DNA of 64,000 nucleotides from Tolypeutes matacus (GCA_026826555.1 JAKSZT010054571.1:601429-665428); one strand, 5' to 3'; shown: positions 14,401 to 28,963, numbered from the stretch's first letter. Numbers and translations: made by a program. The notes: a model not told the origin generated them from the sequence alone.

Positions 14401-17400
14401 CACCTAACACTCTGTGTGTGCAGTAATTTCTTCAGTTGGGAAAACTAAGCATGTTACTTTCTTAATGGGCTGCTTTTCAATTGCTCTCACTTACAATCAA
14501 CGAAAAATCACTGGTTTTACCTACTGATTTGTGAATGTAAGTTGTTTTTCACTTTCAAAATCTACACAAGTTACTCATTTAATTGCCTGCTTCACACTTC
14601 TTTTCACTTACAATCTATGTCAATGCAGTGGTGATACATAAGATTCTGTGAATGCAGTCATTTCTTCACTTGTGGAAGTTAAGCAAGTCCTTGATTATTT
14701 GCCTGCTACACACGTTTACACATTCAATAAATATCAAAACTCTGATTTTATCTAATGCTCTGTGAATGTAGGAGGCTCTTCAGTTTTGAAAACTAAGCAA
14801 ATTACTTCTTTATTTGGATGCTAAGGCACTTGTTTCACTTACAGTCAATGTTAAAACCCTGGTTTTACCTAATTCTCTGTGAATGCAGTAGTCTTCAGTT
14901 TTGAATACTAAGCAAGTTACTTGAATAATTGGCTGCTATGCACTTCTTTTCCCTTACAATATCAATGTGCCAATCTACCTAATATGCTGAGAATGCAGTT
15001 ATTTCTTCAAGTTGTGAATACTAAGCAATTTAAGTTTTCATTGGGTGCTATGCACTTGTATTCATTTACAATAAATGAAGAAACAATGGTTTACCTAACA
15101 CTCTTTGAAAGCAGTAGTTTCTTCAGTTGGGAAACCTAAGCAATTTACTTCTTTAAATGAATGCTATGCACTTGTTTTCACTTATAGTCAATGACAAATC
15201 AGTTGTTATACCTAATACTCTGTTAATGCAGTAGTTTCTTCAGTTGTGAAAACTAATCACATTGCTTCTTTAATTGACTGCTATACACTTGTGTTAAATT
15301 ACCACCAATGTCAAAACCATGGTTTCATCTAACATTCTGGGAATGCAGTAGTTTCTTCATTTGTGAAAGCTAAGGAAAGTATTTCTTTAATTGGCTGCTA
15401 TGTACTTATTATCACTTACATTCAATATCAAAACACTTGTTTAACCTGATGCTCTGTGAATGAAGGGGTTTCTTCAGATTTTAAAACTAAGCAAGCTGCT
15501 TGTTTAATTGCTTGCTGCACACTTGTCTGCTCTTACAGTCAATGTCAAAACCCTGGTTTTACCTAACATTCAATGAATGAAGAAGTTTCTTCAATTATTA
15601 AAAATTAAGCAGGTACTTGTTTAATAGGATACTATTCACTTCTCACTTACAATCAATGAAAAAACACAGGTTAAACTATTTGAACGTAAGTGGTTTTTCA
15701 GTTTTGAAAACTAAGCAAGTTGCTCATTTGATTGCCTGCTATACACACTTCTTTTCACTTGCACTCAATGTCAAAAGAGTGATTTTACCTAATGCTTGAG
15801 AACGCAGGTGTTTCTTCTGTTGTGAAAACCAGGTGTGTTACTTCCTTATTTGGCTGCTTTGAAATTGATTTCACAATGATTGAAAAAACACTGGTTTTAC
15901 CTAATGCTTTGTGTATGCAATTAGTTCTTCAGTATGGAAACTATGCAAGTTACTCATTTAATTGCTGGCTGCACACTTCTTTTCACTTACAGTCAGTATC
16001 AAAGCATTGGTTTTACCTAATGCTCTGTGAAAGCCATATCTTATTCTGTTTTGAATTCTAAGCAAGTTACTTGTGTTATTTCTGGTATTTATTCTCACTT
16101 ACAATCAATGCCAAAACAGTGGTTTTACCTAATGCTATATGAATGGAGGTCCTTCAATTTTCAAAACTAAGCAAGTTACTTTTATAATTGCCTGTTACAC
16201 TATTCTTTTCACTTACAATGTCAAAATGCTGCTTTTACCCAATACTTGTGAAAGGATTAGTTTCTTCAATTGTGAAAACTAAGGAAGTTACTTTTTCATT
16301 TAGTGTTATGCACTTGTTTTCTCTTACAACAAATGTCATTACCCTGGATTTACCTAACACTCTGTGATTGAAGGAGGTTCTTCAGTTTTCAAAAATTAAG
16401 AAAGTTATTTATTTAATAGGATACTATTCACTTGCTTTTACAAATAATCAATATCCAAAGTCTGGTTTTATGTAACACTCTGTGAATGAAAGAGGTTATT
16501 CAATTTTCCAAAAATTAAGCCAAGGTACTTGTGTAATAGGATGCTATTCACATGTTTTCACTTAAAATCAATGTCAAAATGGTGGTTTTACCTAAAGCTC
16601 TGAGAATGCATTCAATTATTCACTTGTGAAAACTAGGCAGGTTACCTCTTTAATGGGCTGCTTTGCACTTGTTTTCCCATACAATCAATGAAATACCACT
16701 GATTTAACCTAGCACTCTGTGAATAGTGGAGGTTCTTCAGTTTTGAAAACTAAGAAATTTACTTGTTTATATGGCTGCTATGCACTGTTTTCACTTACAA
16801 TTAGTGGCAAAACACTGGTTTTACCTAATTCTCTGTGAATGCAGTAAATTCTTCAGTTTTGAATACTAAGCTAGTTACTGTGTTAATTGGCTGCTATGCA
16901 CTTGTTTTCACTTCCAATATCATTATGTTGGTTTTACCTAATATGCTGAGAATGCAGTTATTTCTTCAAGTTGTGAAAACTAAGCAAGGTACTTTTTCAT
17001 TTTTGTGCTATACACTTGTTTTCACTTACAATAAATGACAAAAGAATGGTTTACCTAATGCTCTTCAAATGCAGTAGTTCATTCAGTTTGGAAAACTAAG
17101 CAATTTACTTCTTTAAAAGAATGCTGCACACTTGTTTACACTTACAGTCAATGTCAAAATAGTTGTGATACCTAACACTCTGTGAATGCAGTAGTTTCTA
17201 CAGTTGTAAAAAGTAAGTAGTTTACTTCTTTGATTGGCTGCTATGCACTTTTTTTAACTTACAAGCAATGTAAGTTTAATGTAATGTTCTGTGAATGCAG
17301 GATTTCCTTCAATTTTGAATTACAAACAAGTAGTTTAATTTGCTTCTATGCACTTGTATTCACTTAAAATTAATGTCAAACCCTGGTTTTACCTAATGCT

Positions 17401-20090
17401 CTGTGAATGAAGGAGGTTCTTCAGTTTTCAAAACTTAAGCAAGGTAATTGTTTAGTAGTATATTATTCACTTTTTTAAAACTTAAAATCAGTGTCAGAAT
17501 GGTGGATTTACCCAAAGCTCTGAAAATGTAGTCATTTCTTCACTTGTGAAATCTAGGTACGTTACTTCCTTAATTGAATACTTTGCACTTGTTTTTGCAT
17601 ACAATTAATGAAAAACCACTGGTTTTACCTAACACTCTGTGAATGTAGTATGTATTTCAGTTTTGAAAACTGAGCAAATTACTTAATTATTTGTCTGCTA
17701 TGGCACTTGTTTTTACTTACAATCAATGTCAAAATGCTGGTTTAACCTAATATTCTGTGAATATAAAAGGTTCTTCAGTTTTGAAAACAAAACAATTTAC
17801 TTGCTTAATTGGGTGCTATGCACTTGTATTCACTTATATGTCAATATGCTGGTTTTACCAAATATGCTGATAATGCAGTTGTGTCATCAAGTTGTAAAAC
17901 TAACAAGTTACTCTTTCATTGGGTGCTAAGCACTTTTCACTTAGAATCAATGAAAAAACAGTGGTTTACCTAACAATCTTGGAATGTGTAGTTTCTTCAG
18001 ATGATAAAACTAAGCAATTTACTTCTTTAAGTGACTGCTATGCACTTGTTTTCACTTACAGTCAATGACAAATCAGTTGTGATGTCTAACATTCTGTAAA
18101 TGCAGTAGTTTCTTTAGTTGTGAAGACTAAGCATTTTAGTTCTTTAATTGTCTCTATAAGCTTGTTTTAAATTACAACCAATGTCAAAAATAGGTTTTAT
18201 ACCTAACGTTCCAGGATTGTAGTAGTTTTTTTTTCATTTGGGAAAACTAAGGAAGTTATTTCTTTAATTGGCTGCTATGCACTTGTTTTCACTTACAATC
18301 AATCACGAAACACTGCTTTTAACTAATGCTCTGTGAATGCATGTCATTTTTCAGTTTTGATTTCCAAGCAAGTAGTTTCTTTTGATGCTATGCACTTGTT
18401 TTCACTTACAGCCAATGTCAAATCCCTGGTTTTACCTAACACTTTATGAAAGAAGGAGGTTCTCAATTTTCAGAAGTTAAGTAAGGTACATGTTTAATAG
18501 GAAACTGTTCGTTTCTTCTCACTTGAAATCAATGAAAACATTGATTTTACATTTGCGAATGAAAGTTGTTCTTCAGTTTAGAAAATTAGGTTTCTCCTAT
18601 AATTGCCTGTAACACATATCTTTTCACTTCCAATCAATGTCAAAATGGTGATTTTATGGACCATTCTTTCAATGGCAAAAACAAAGCACGTTACTCCCTT
18701 AATTGGCTGCTTTGCACTTGTCACAATTGATTAAAAAACACTGGTTTTACCAACAATTTGTGAATGTAAGCGGTCAGTTTGGAAAACTATGCAAGTTACT
18801 CATTTAATTGCCTACTGCAAACTTCTTTTCACTTACAATCAATATCAAAGCACTTGCTTCACCTAATGCTCTGTGAATGCAGTAGGTTATTCTGCTTTGA
18901 ATTCTAGGCATGTACTTGTGTTATTTGCTGGTATTTATTCTCACTTACAATCAGTGCCAAAACAGTGGTTTTACCTAATGCTCTGTGAATGCAGGACATC
19001 ATTCATTTTTGAAAACTAGAAAGTGACTTGTATTATTGGCTGTTATGCACTTGTTTTCACTTACAGTCAATGTCAAAATGCTGGGTTTTCCTAATACTTG
19101 TGAGTGCAGTAGTTTCTTCAGTTGAGCAAACTAAGCAAATTACTTTTTCACTAGGTGCTATACACTTGTTTTCACTTACAAGCGATGTCATAACCCTGGT
19201 TTTACCTAACACTGTGAAAGAAGGAGGTTCTTCAGTTTTCAAAAATTAAAGAAGGTACTTGTTAAATAAGATACTATTCACTTGTTTTCACTTACAGACA
19301 ATATCAAAATGCTGGTTTTTCCTAATACTTGTGAATGCAGTAGTTTCTTCAGTCGTGAAAACTGAACAAATTGCTTTTTCACTTGGTGCTATGCACTTGT
19401 TTTCACTTACAACCAATGTCATAACCCTGGTTTTACCAAACACTGTGAATGAAGGAGGTTCTTCAGTTTTCAAAAATTAAGGAAGGTACTTGTTAAATAG
19501 GATACTATTGACTTGTTTTCACTTACAATCAATGTCAAAATGGTGGTTTTACCTAACCCTCTGTGAATGCAGTAGGTTATTCAGTTTTGAAACATAAGCA
19601 AGTTACTTAATTGGTTATTATGCACTTGTCTTTACTACAATGTCAATATGCTAGGTTAAACTAATTCAATGAGAATGTAGTTGTTTCTTCAAGCTGTGAT
19701 TACTAAGCAAGTTACTTTTTCACTGGGTGCTATGAACATGCTCTCACTTACAATCAATGACAAAACAATGGGTTATGTAATGCTGTTGGAATGCACTAGG
19801 TTCTTCAGTTGAGTTCACTAAGAATATACTTCTTTAAATGAGTGTTAGAAATTTGTTTTCCCTTATAGTCAATGGCAAATAAGTTGTGATATCTAACACT
19901 CTCAATGCAGTAGTTACTTCAGTTGTGAAAACTAAGCATATTACATCTTTAATTGGCTGCTATGCACTTGTTTTAAGTTACAAGCAATGTCAAAGCCATG
20001 GTTTCACCAAATGTTCTGGGAATGCAGTAATTTATTCATTTGTGAAACCAAGGACATTATTTCTTTAATTGGATGCTATGCACATGTTTT
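8436..20090 (+). repeat. 115-bp tandem satellite array, type A, block 2
   Basis: This continues block 1 in the same orientation and with the same type-A linker (AAGTTACTTG then TTTAATTGG). It resumes in the middle of a monomer, at CATGGTTTTATCTAAAG. A subtype cassette with CTCTTGGAATGCAG, then CAGTTGGGAAAACTAAGCAA, then GGCAAATCAGTTGTGATACC, recurs near 9330, 11110, 12340, 14280, 15085, 17040, 17960 and 19760. Spacing is 0.8-2.0 kb, an irregular higher-order arrangement. A local near-duplicate pair is visible at 19028-19249 and 19259-19480, 231 bp (two monomers) apart and more alike than their neighbours, suggesting recent local duplication. No gene, RNA or foreign insertion was seen. Confidence 0.93.
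19028..19480 (+). repeat. Local two-monomer duplication within the type-A array
   Basis: Two adjacent dimers (19028-19249 and 19259-19480) share unusual features: a short variant reading AATACTTGTGARTGCAG, then a monomer with CACTGTGAAWGAAGGAGG, then TTCAAAAATTAAR. Both also read as similar 73-codon open frames. Their mutual similarity is clearly higher than that of typical neighbouring monomers, which points to recent unequal exchange or slippage at the two-monomer scale. This is a by-eye comparison. Confidence 0.7.
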
Positions 20091-23000
20091 CCCTAATGCA
20101 CATGTTTTACCTAACACTCTATGACTGTAGTCAGTTCTTGAGTTTTGAAAACCAAATAAAGAAACTTATTTCATCATTTGCTTTCCACATGTTTTCACTT
20201 ATAATCAATGTCAAAACAATGGTTTTCCTTACATTTTGTGAATACAGGAGGTTCTTCACTTTTGTAAAGTAATTAAGGTACTTGTTTCCTTGGCTTTTAT
20301 GCACTTGTTTTCACTTAGAACCAAAGGCAAACACTGGTTTTACCTAACACAGTCTTAATGCAGGAGGGTCTCCAGTTTTGAAAACAAAGCCAGATACTCA
20401 TTGCATTGGCAGCAATGTACTTGTTTTGAGTTACAATCAACTTCAAAATCCTGGTTTAATCTTATGCTCTGTGAATACAGGAGGTTCTTCACTTTTGAAA
20501 AACAAGTAAGATACTTCTTTCTGTGGCTGCTATGTACTTGTTTTCACTTACAACCCATGTCCATAAACCACTTTTACCTAATGCTATGCCAATGCAGTGA
20601 TTTGTTCAGTTTTGAAAACTAAGAAAGATCCTTGTTTCCTTGGCTAGAATGCACTTGATTTCACTTACAGTAAAATTCGAAACACTCATGTTACCTAACA
20701 CACTCTGAATGCAGGCATTTCTTCAGTTTTGACTAGTAAGCAAGATACTCTTCTTTCACAGCTATGCACATGTTTTGACTTAAAATCAACTAAAAACCCT
20801 GATTTGCCTAAAACACACTGAATGATGTCATTTTATCAGTTTTGAAAATGAAGAAGAAATCTTATTTCATTGGATGCTCTGCACGTGTTTCACTTGTAAT
20901 CAATATTAAAACACTAGTTTTAACTAATGCTCTGTGAATTCAGAAGGTACAAAAGTTTTGAAATATAAGTGTGATACTTGTTTCCTTGGCAACTATGCAC
21001 TTGTTTTCATTTACAATCCATGTTTAAGCATCCCTTTACCTAAGGCTATGCCAATGCAGTAGTTAATTCACTTTTGAAATATAAGATTCTTGTTTCATTT
21101 GCTGCTATGCATATGTTTTCACTTTCAACCAACTTCAAAACACTGCTTTTACCTAACACTCTGTGAATGCACTCGGTATTTCAGTTTTGAATATCAACAA
21201 GATTCTTGTTTCCTTGGCTTCTAAGCACTTGTTTTCACTTAAAATAAAATTCACAACAGTAGTTTTACCTAACTCAGACTGAATGCAGGTTATCCAGTTT
21301 TGAAAACTAACCAAGATACTCATTTCATTGGCAGTTATACACTTGTTTTGAGTTACAATCAACTTCAAAATCCAATTTTTGACCTAATGCTCTGTGAATA
21401 CTGGAGGTTTTTCACGTTTGTAAGGTAAGAAAGACACTTGTTTCCTTGGCTGCTATGCACTTGTTTTCACTTACAACCAATGTCAAAACACCACTTTTAC
21501 TATGCTAATGCTGTATTTTCTTCACTTTTGAAATCAAGGTAAGATTCCGGTTCCATTGGCTGCTATGCATGTGATTTCATGTACAATAAAATTCAAAACA
21601 CTGGTTTACCTAAAACTCTGTGAATGCAGTCCATTTTTCTGTTTTGAGACCCAAGGAAGAAACTTGTTTCATTGGCTGCTTAGCACGTGTTTTTACTTAA
21701 AATCAATGTCAAAATACTGGTTTTCCTAATGCTTTGTGAAACAGGCATTACTTCACTTTTAAAAAGTATGGAAGTTACTTGTTTACTTGACTGCTATGCA
21801 GTTGTTTTCACTTACAATCAATGTCAAAACACTGCTTTTACCTAGTGCTATGACAATGTACTAATTTCTTAAGTTTGGAAACCTAAGCAAGATACTTGTT
21901 TCCTTGGCTTCTTTGCACATGTTTTCACTTAGAGTCAAAGGCAAACACTGGTTTTACCAAACACAGTTTGAATGCAGGATGTTCTCCGATTTTGAAAATT
22001 AAGCAAGGTACTTATTTCACTGGCAGCTATGTACTTATTTTGAGTTACAATCAACTTCAAAATCCTGGTTTTATCCTAATGCTCTGTGAACACAGGAGGT
22101 TCTTCAGTTATTTAAATGGAGGAAGATCCTTCTTTCTTTGGCTGCTATGTCCTTGTTTTCACTTCAACCAATATCAAAACACTGCCTTCACCTAATACTA
22201 TGCCATTGAAGTACTTCCTTCAGTTTTGAAATCTAAGTAATTTCTTGTTTCATTTGCTGCTATGAAAGTGTTTTCACTTACAATCAACTTCAAAACATTG
22301 GTTTTACTAACGCTCTGTGAATGCAAGAGGTACCTCAATTTTAGAAGGTAAGATACCTCTTTCCTTGGCTGCGATGCACTTGCTTTCACTTCCAATCAAT
22401 ATCAAAACCCTGCTTTTACCTAATGCTATGACAAAGCATTGGCTTCTTTGGTTTTGAAATCTAAGTAGGATTTTCATTTCATTTGCTGCTATGCATGATT
22501 TTTCACTTACAATTAACTTCAAAATACTGGTTTTACCTAATGCTCTGTGAACACAGTAAGTTTTTGGTTTGAAAAGTAAGACTGAAATGTTTTTCATTGG
22601 CTGCTATGCACGTATTTTCACTTATAATCAAAGTCAAAACACTGGTTATACTTAACACTCTCTGAATGCATGAGTTTCTTCAGTTTTGAAAACTAAGCAA
22701 TATACTCTTTTAATTGGAGACTATGCACATGTTTTCACTTACAATTAACCTCAGAACCCTGGTTTTATCTAATGGTCTGTGAACACAGTTGATTCTGCAG
22801 TTTTGAAAACATAGAAAAAAATTAGTTTCAGGGCTGCTATGCACGTGTTTTCACTTATAATCAATGTGAAATCTCCAGTTTTAATGCTCTGTGAATAGAG
22901 GAGGTTCTTCACATTTGTAAAGTAAATAATATCCTTGATTCTTTGGCTGCAATGCATTTATTTTCACTTACAATCAAAGTCAAAACACTGCTTTTACCTT

Positions 23001-26000
23001 GTGTTATGCCTATGCACTAATTTCTTCAGTTTCATGAACTAAGCATGATACTTGCTTCCTTAGCTTCTATGCACTTGTATTCACTTAGAATCAAAGGCAA
23101 ACAGTGGTATTACCCAACATGGACTCCATGCAGGTGGGTCTCCAGCTTTGAAAACTAAACAAGATACTCATTTCATTGAAAAGCTATGCACTTGTTTTGA
23201 GTTAAAATCTATTTCAAAATCCTGGTTTTAACCTAATGCTTTGTGAATACAGGAAGTTCTTCACTTTTGTAAACTAAGTAAGATACTTGTTTCCTTGGCT
23301 GCTATGCAATTGTTTCACTCACACTCAATGTAAAAACACTGCTTTTACCTAATGCTATGCCAATGCAGTGGTTTCCTCAGTTTTGAAAACTAAGGAAGAT
23401 ACTTGTTTCCTTGGCTGCAATGCACTTGTTATTGACTTACAATAAAATTCAAAACACTGGTTTCACCTAACACACTCAGAATTCAGATGGTTCTTCAGTT
23501 TTGACAACTAATGTAGATACTCTTTCTCTGGCAGCTATGCATGTGTTTTGACTTACAAACAACTTCAAAACCCTGGTTTTACCAAACAGTCTGTGAATGC
23601 AGTTGATATTTAGTTTTGAAAACTAAGAAAGGAACTTGTTTCAGTGGCTGCTATATCCATGTTTCCACTTAAAAGCAATGTCAAAACTCCAGTTTTACTT
23701 AATGCTCAGTGAACAAAGGAGGTGCTTCACTTTTGTAAAGTAAATAAGATAATTGTTTCCTTGGCTGCTATTTACTTGTTTTCCTACACTGTAAAATACA
23801 AAACACAGGCTGGTCTTCAGATTTGACAACTAAGAATATACTCTTTTCATTGGCAGCTATGCACGTGTTTTGACTTACAATCAACTTCAAAGCCCTAGGT
23901 TACCTAAAACTCTGTGAATGAAATTGTTTTTTCAGTTTTGGAAATGAAGAAAAAATGTAGTTTCATTGGTTACTCTACAAATGTTTTCATTTATAATTAA
24001 TGTTAAAACACTGGTTTGACTTAATGCTCTGCTACTTCAGGTGGTACAAAAGTTTTGAAACTTTTGTTTCAAAAAAGTGAGATACTTGTTTCCTTGGGTG
24101 GTATGCACGTGTTTTCACTTACAATCCATGCCAATGCATTGCGTTTACCTAATGCTGTGCAAATTCAGTAGTTTCTTCTCTTTTGAAATCTAAATAAGAT
24201 CCTTGATTCATTTGCTGCTCTGCACGTGTTTTCACTTTCAACCAACTTCAAAACACTGGTTTTACCTAACAATCTGTGAATACCATAGGTTTTTCAGTTT
24301 GAAAATTAAGACTGAGACTTGTTTCCTTGGATGCTATACATGTGTTCTCATTTATAATCCAAGCAAAAGCCTGGTTTTACCTAACACTCTGAGTGCAGGA
24401 GTTAATTCAATTTTGAAAACTAAGGGATATGTGCTTTTCTTTGGAGACTATGGACATATTTTGACTTATAATCAACTTCAAAACCCTGGTTTTACCTAAC
24501 GCTCTGTGAAACAGTTGATTCGTTCATTTTGAAAACTAAGAAAGGAAATTGATTCAGTGACTGCTATCAATGTGTTTCCACTTATAATCAATGTCAAAAT
24601 TCCTGTTTTACTTAATGACCTGTGAAAACAGAGGTGCTTCATTTTGAAAAGAAAGAAATATTTTTGAGAAGCCAGAGTGAGACTTGTTTCATTGGCTACT
24701 ATGCAGGTGTTTTCACTTATAATGAAAGTCAAAACACTGGTTTAAAATAGTACTCTCTGAATACAGGAGATCCTTCAGTTTTGAAAACTAAGCAAGATAT
24801 TATTTTCATTGGATGCATATGTTTTGACTTACAATCAGCTCCAAAACCCTGATTTTACTTAATGCTCAGTGAACTCGTTTGATCCTTTAGTTTTGAAAAC
24901 CAGCAGTGTAACTTGTTCCAGTGGCTGCTATGCACATGTTTCCACTTATAATCAACATCAAAACTCAAGTTTTACTAAATGCTCTGTGAACAAAGGAGGT
25001 GCTTTACTTTTGTAAAGTAAGTGAGATACTAGTTTCCTTGGCTGCTATGCCCTAGTTTTCATTTCCACTCAATGTCAAAACAGTGCTTTTACCTAGTGCT
25101 ATGTCAAAGCACCAATTTCTTTAGTTTTGTTAATTAAGAAGATACTTGTTTCCTTGGCTTCTGTGCACTTGTTTTCACTTAGAACCAAAGGCCAACACTT
25201 GTTTTACTTAGCATAGTCTGTATGCATGTGGGTCTCCAGTTCTTAAAACTGAGCAAGATATTCATTTCATTTGCAGCTATGCACATGTTTTGACTTACAA
25301 TCAACTTCAAAATCCTGGATTAACAAAATTCTGTGTGAATGCACTTGATTTTTTGTTTTGAACACTAAGAAACAAACTTGTTTCAGTGGCTGCTATGCAA
25401 GTGTTTCCACTTATAACCAATGTGAACACTCTGGTTTTACTGAATGCTCTGTGAACACAGGAGGTGTTTCACTTTTGAAATGTAAGCAAGATAATTGTTT
25501 CCTTGCTTGCTGTTTTCACTTACAATCAACGACAAAGCACTACTTTTACATAGGGCTATGCCAATGCACTAATTTCTTCAGGTTTCAAAACGAAAAAAGA
25601 TTCTTGTTTCATTTGCTGCTCTGCACTCACTTACAACTAATGTCAAAACACTGCTTTTTACCTAATGTTATGCTGTTTCAGTAGATTCTTCACTTTTGAA
25701 GTCTAAGAAAGATTCTTGTTTCATTTGCTGCTATGAACTTGTTTTCACTTACAGTCAAGTTCAAAACACTAGTTCCACCTTATGCTCCGTGAATGCAGGA
25801 GGTACTTCAATTTTGAAAGGTAAATAAGATACTTGTTTATTTGGCTGTTATACACTTGCTTTCACTTACAATGTCAAAACACTGATTTAACCTAATGCTA
25901 TGACAATGCAGTGGTTTCTTCAATTTTTGAAACTAAGCAAGATACTCATTTCCTTGGCAGCTCTGCAATTGTTTTGCGTTATAATCAACTTAAAATCCTG

Positions 26001-27664
26001 GTTTTAATTTAATGCTCTGTGCATACAGGAGGTTCTTCATTTTTGTAAAGCAAGTAAGATACTTGTTTCCTTGACTGTTAAGACTTGTTTTCACTTACAA
26101 CCAATGTCAAAACAACGATTTCACTATGCCAATGCAGTAGTTTCTTCACTTTTGGAATCTAAGTAAGATTCTTGTTTCATTTGCTGCTGTGCCCGTGTTT
26201 TAACTTACAATCAACTTCAAGCCCTGTATTTACCAAACAGTGTGAATTCAGGAGGTACTTCAACTTTGAAATGTAAGTAAGTTACTTGTTTCCTTGTCTG
26301 CTATTCACTTGCTTTCACTAATAATCAATGTCAAACACTGCTTTTACATAGCGCTATGTCAATGCAGTGGTTTCTTCACTTTTGAAAACTAAGAAATATA
26401 CTTGTTTCCTTGCATGCAATGCACTAGATTTCACTTACAATGAAATTGAAAACACTGGTTTTACCTAACACACTCATAATGCAGGTGGTTCTTCAGTTTT
26501 GACAACTAAGCAAGATACTCTTTCATTGGCAGCTATGCATGTGTTTTGAATTACAGTCAACTTCAAAACCCTGGTTTACCTAAAACTCTGTGAATGAAGT
26601 CCATCTTTTCAGTTTTGAAAATGAAGAAAGAGTCATTTCCTTTCTTGCTCTGTGCGTGTTTTCACTTATAAATATGTTAAAACACTGATTTTACTTAATG
26701 CTCTGCGAATTCAAGTGGGACAAATGTTTTGAAATGGAAGTGAGATACTTGTTTCCTTGCTACTATGCATTTGTTTTCACTTACAATCAATGGCAAGACA
26801 CTGATTTTTCCTAATGCTGTGGTAATGCAGTGGTTTCTTCACTTTTGAAATCTAAGAAAGTTTCTTGTTTCATTTGCTGCTATGCACGTTTTCACTTACA
26901 ATCAAATTCAAAACAATGGTTTTACTTAACACTGTGTATACAGTAGGTTTTTCTGTTTTAAAAGGTAAGACTGATTCTTGTTTCATTGGCTGCTATGCAT
27001 GTATTTCCACTTATAAAAAAAGTCAATTCACTGCTTTTACTTCTCCATCTCTGAATGTGGAAGGTTATTCAGTTTTTAAAAGAAAGGACGATACTCTTTT
27101 CATTGGAGATTATGAACATGTTTCGACTTACAATCAACTTCAAATCCCTGGGTTTACCTAATGCTGTGTGAACACAATTGATTCTTTAGTTGTGAAAACT
27201 AAGAAAGTAACTTGTTTCAGTGCCTTATATGCACGTGTTTCCACTTATAATCAATGTCAAAACTCTTGTTTTACTTAATACTCTGTGAACAGAGGAGGTC
27301 CTTCACATTTGTAAAGTAAGTAAGATTCTTGTTCCCTCAGCTGCTATGCCCTTTTTTCACTTACAATCAATGTCAAACAGTGCTTTTACCTAGTGCTATG
27401 CTAATGCACTATTACTTCAATTTTTTAAATGAAGGAAGAAACTTGTTTCCTTGGCTTCTATGCAGTTGTTTTCACTTAGAATTAAAGGCAAACATTGGTT
27501 ATACCTAACACAGTCTGTATGCAGGTGGGTCTCCAGTTTTTAAAACTAAGCAAGATATTCATTTCATTGGCAGCTTAACACCTGTTTTGAGTTACAATGA
27601 ACTTCACAATCTTGGTTTTAACCTAATGCTCTGTGAATGCAGGACTTCCTCAATTCTGTAAAGT

Positions 27665-27681
27665 AAAAAAAAAAAAAAAAA
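27665..27681 (+). repeat. Poly-A run (17 A) inside a monomer
   Basis: The monomer region that usually reads GTAAAGTAAGTAAGATACTTG has instead a run of 17 A before TACTTG. No inserted body or target duplication accompanies it, so it looks like in-place homopolymer expansion and not a retroposon tail. Confidence 0.85.
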
Positions 27682-28774
27682 TACTTGTTTCCTTGGCTGC
27701 TATGCACTTGTTTTCACTTACAACCAATGTCAAAACATCACTTTTACCAAATGCTATGCCAAAGCAATTGTTTCTTCACTTTTGAAATCTAAGTAAGATT
27801 CTTGTACATTTCCTGCTTTGCACGTGTTTCCACTTACTGTCAACTTCAAGACACTGGTTTTACCTAATGTTCTATGAATGCAGGTGTATTTCAATTTTTA
27901 AAGGTGTCTTGGCTGCTATGCATTGCTTTCACTCAAAATGTAAAAATGCTGCTTTTAACCTAATCCTATGCCAATGCTGTGGTTGCTTCAGTTTTGAAAA
28001 CTAATCAAGATACTTGTTTCCTTGGCTTCAATGCACTTGTTTGGACTTACAATAAGTTCAAAACACTGGTTTTACCTAAATCACTTGGAATGCAGGTGGA
28101 TGTTTTGTTTTGACTACTAAGCAAGATGCTCTTTTCTTTGGTAGCTATGAACAGGTTTTGGCATGCAATCAACTTCAAAACCCTGGTTTTACCTAATGCC
28201 CTGTGAATGCAATTAATTCTTTAGTTTTGAACTTAGGAAAATAACTTTTTTTCAGTGGCTGCTATGTACATGTTTCCACTTATAATCAATGTTAAAACTC
28301 CAGTTTTACTTAATGCTATGTGAACAAGGGAGGTGAATCACATTTGTAAAGTAAATAAGATACTTGTTTTCTTGGCTTCTATGTACTTGTTTTCCAATAC
28401 AAGTAAATACAAAACACTGGCTGTTTTTCAAATTTGACAACTAAGAGAAATAGTCTTTCATTGGCAGCTATGGATGTGTTTTGACTTACAATCAACTTCA
28501 AAACCCTGGCTTACCTAAATCTCTTGGAATTCCATCAGTTTTCCATTTTGAAAATGAAGATATAATCTTGTTCCATTGGATGCTATGCACGTGTTTCCAC
28601 TTAAAATCAATGTTAAAACACTGGTTTTACCTAATGCTCTGTGAATTCAGGTGGTACTGAAGTTTTGAAATACAAGTGAGATTCTAGTTTCCTTGGCTCC
28701 TATGCACTAGTTTTCACTTACAATCAGTGTCAAAACACATCTTTTACCTAATTCAATTCCAATGCAGTAATTTC

Positions 28775-28779
28775 TTCAG

Positions 28780-28783
<4 letters not shown>
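28775..28783. repeat. Target-site duplication, left copy, SINE
   Basis: TTCAGTTTT occurs here and again at 28977-28985. The pre-insertion site, monomer text TTTCTTCAGTTTTGAAAT, is restored exactly when the SINE and one copy are removed. Confidence 0.85.
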
Positions 28784-28812
<29 letters not shown>

Positions 28813-28908
28813 TATTTATTTATTCATTTATCCCCCCCTTGCTGCTTGTGCTCGCTGGGTCAGCTAACCACGCCCTGCGGGCGGGCTTGCCTTCACCAGG
28901 AGGCCTCA

Positions 28909-28919
28909 GGAACCGAACC
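28909..28919 (-). promoter_or_regulatory. Pol III B box in the SINE
   Basis: The minus strand reads GGTTCGGTTCC, one mismatch from the usual GGTTCGANTCC B box of tRNA-type internal promoters. Confidence 0.75.
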
Positions 28920-28947
28920 CAGGGCCTCCCATATGGTAAACGGGAGC

Positions 28948-28963
28948 CCTACTGATTGAGCCA
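28948..28963 (-). promoter_or_regulatory. Pol III A box in the SINE
   Basis: The minus strand reads TGGCTCAATCAGTAGG, matching the TRGYNNANNNG pattern of a tRNA A box. It lies about 30 bp upstream of the B box in SINE orientation, the usual spacing. Confidence 0.7.

Noticed and set aside
27665..27681. Poly-A run as tail of a retroposed sequence
   Set aside because: No inserted body or flanking duplication; the monomer continues directly on both sides.
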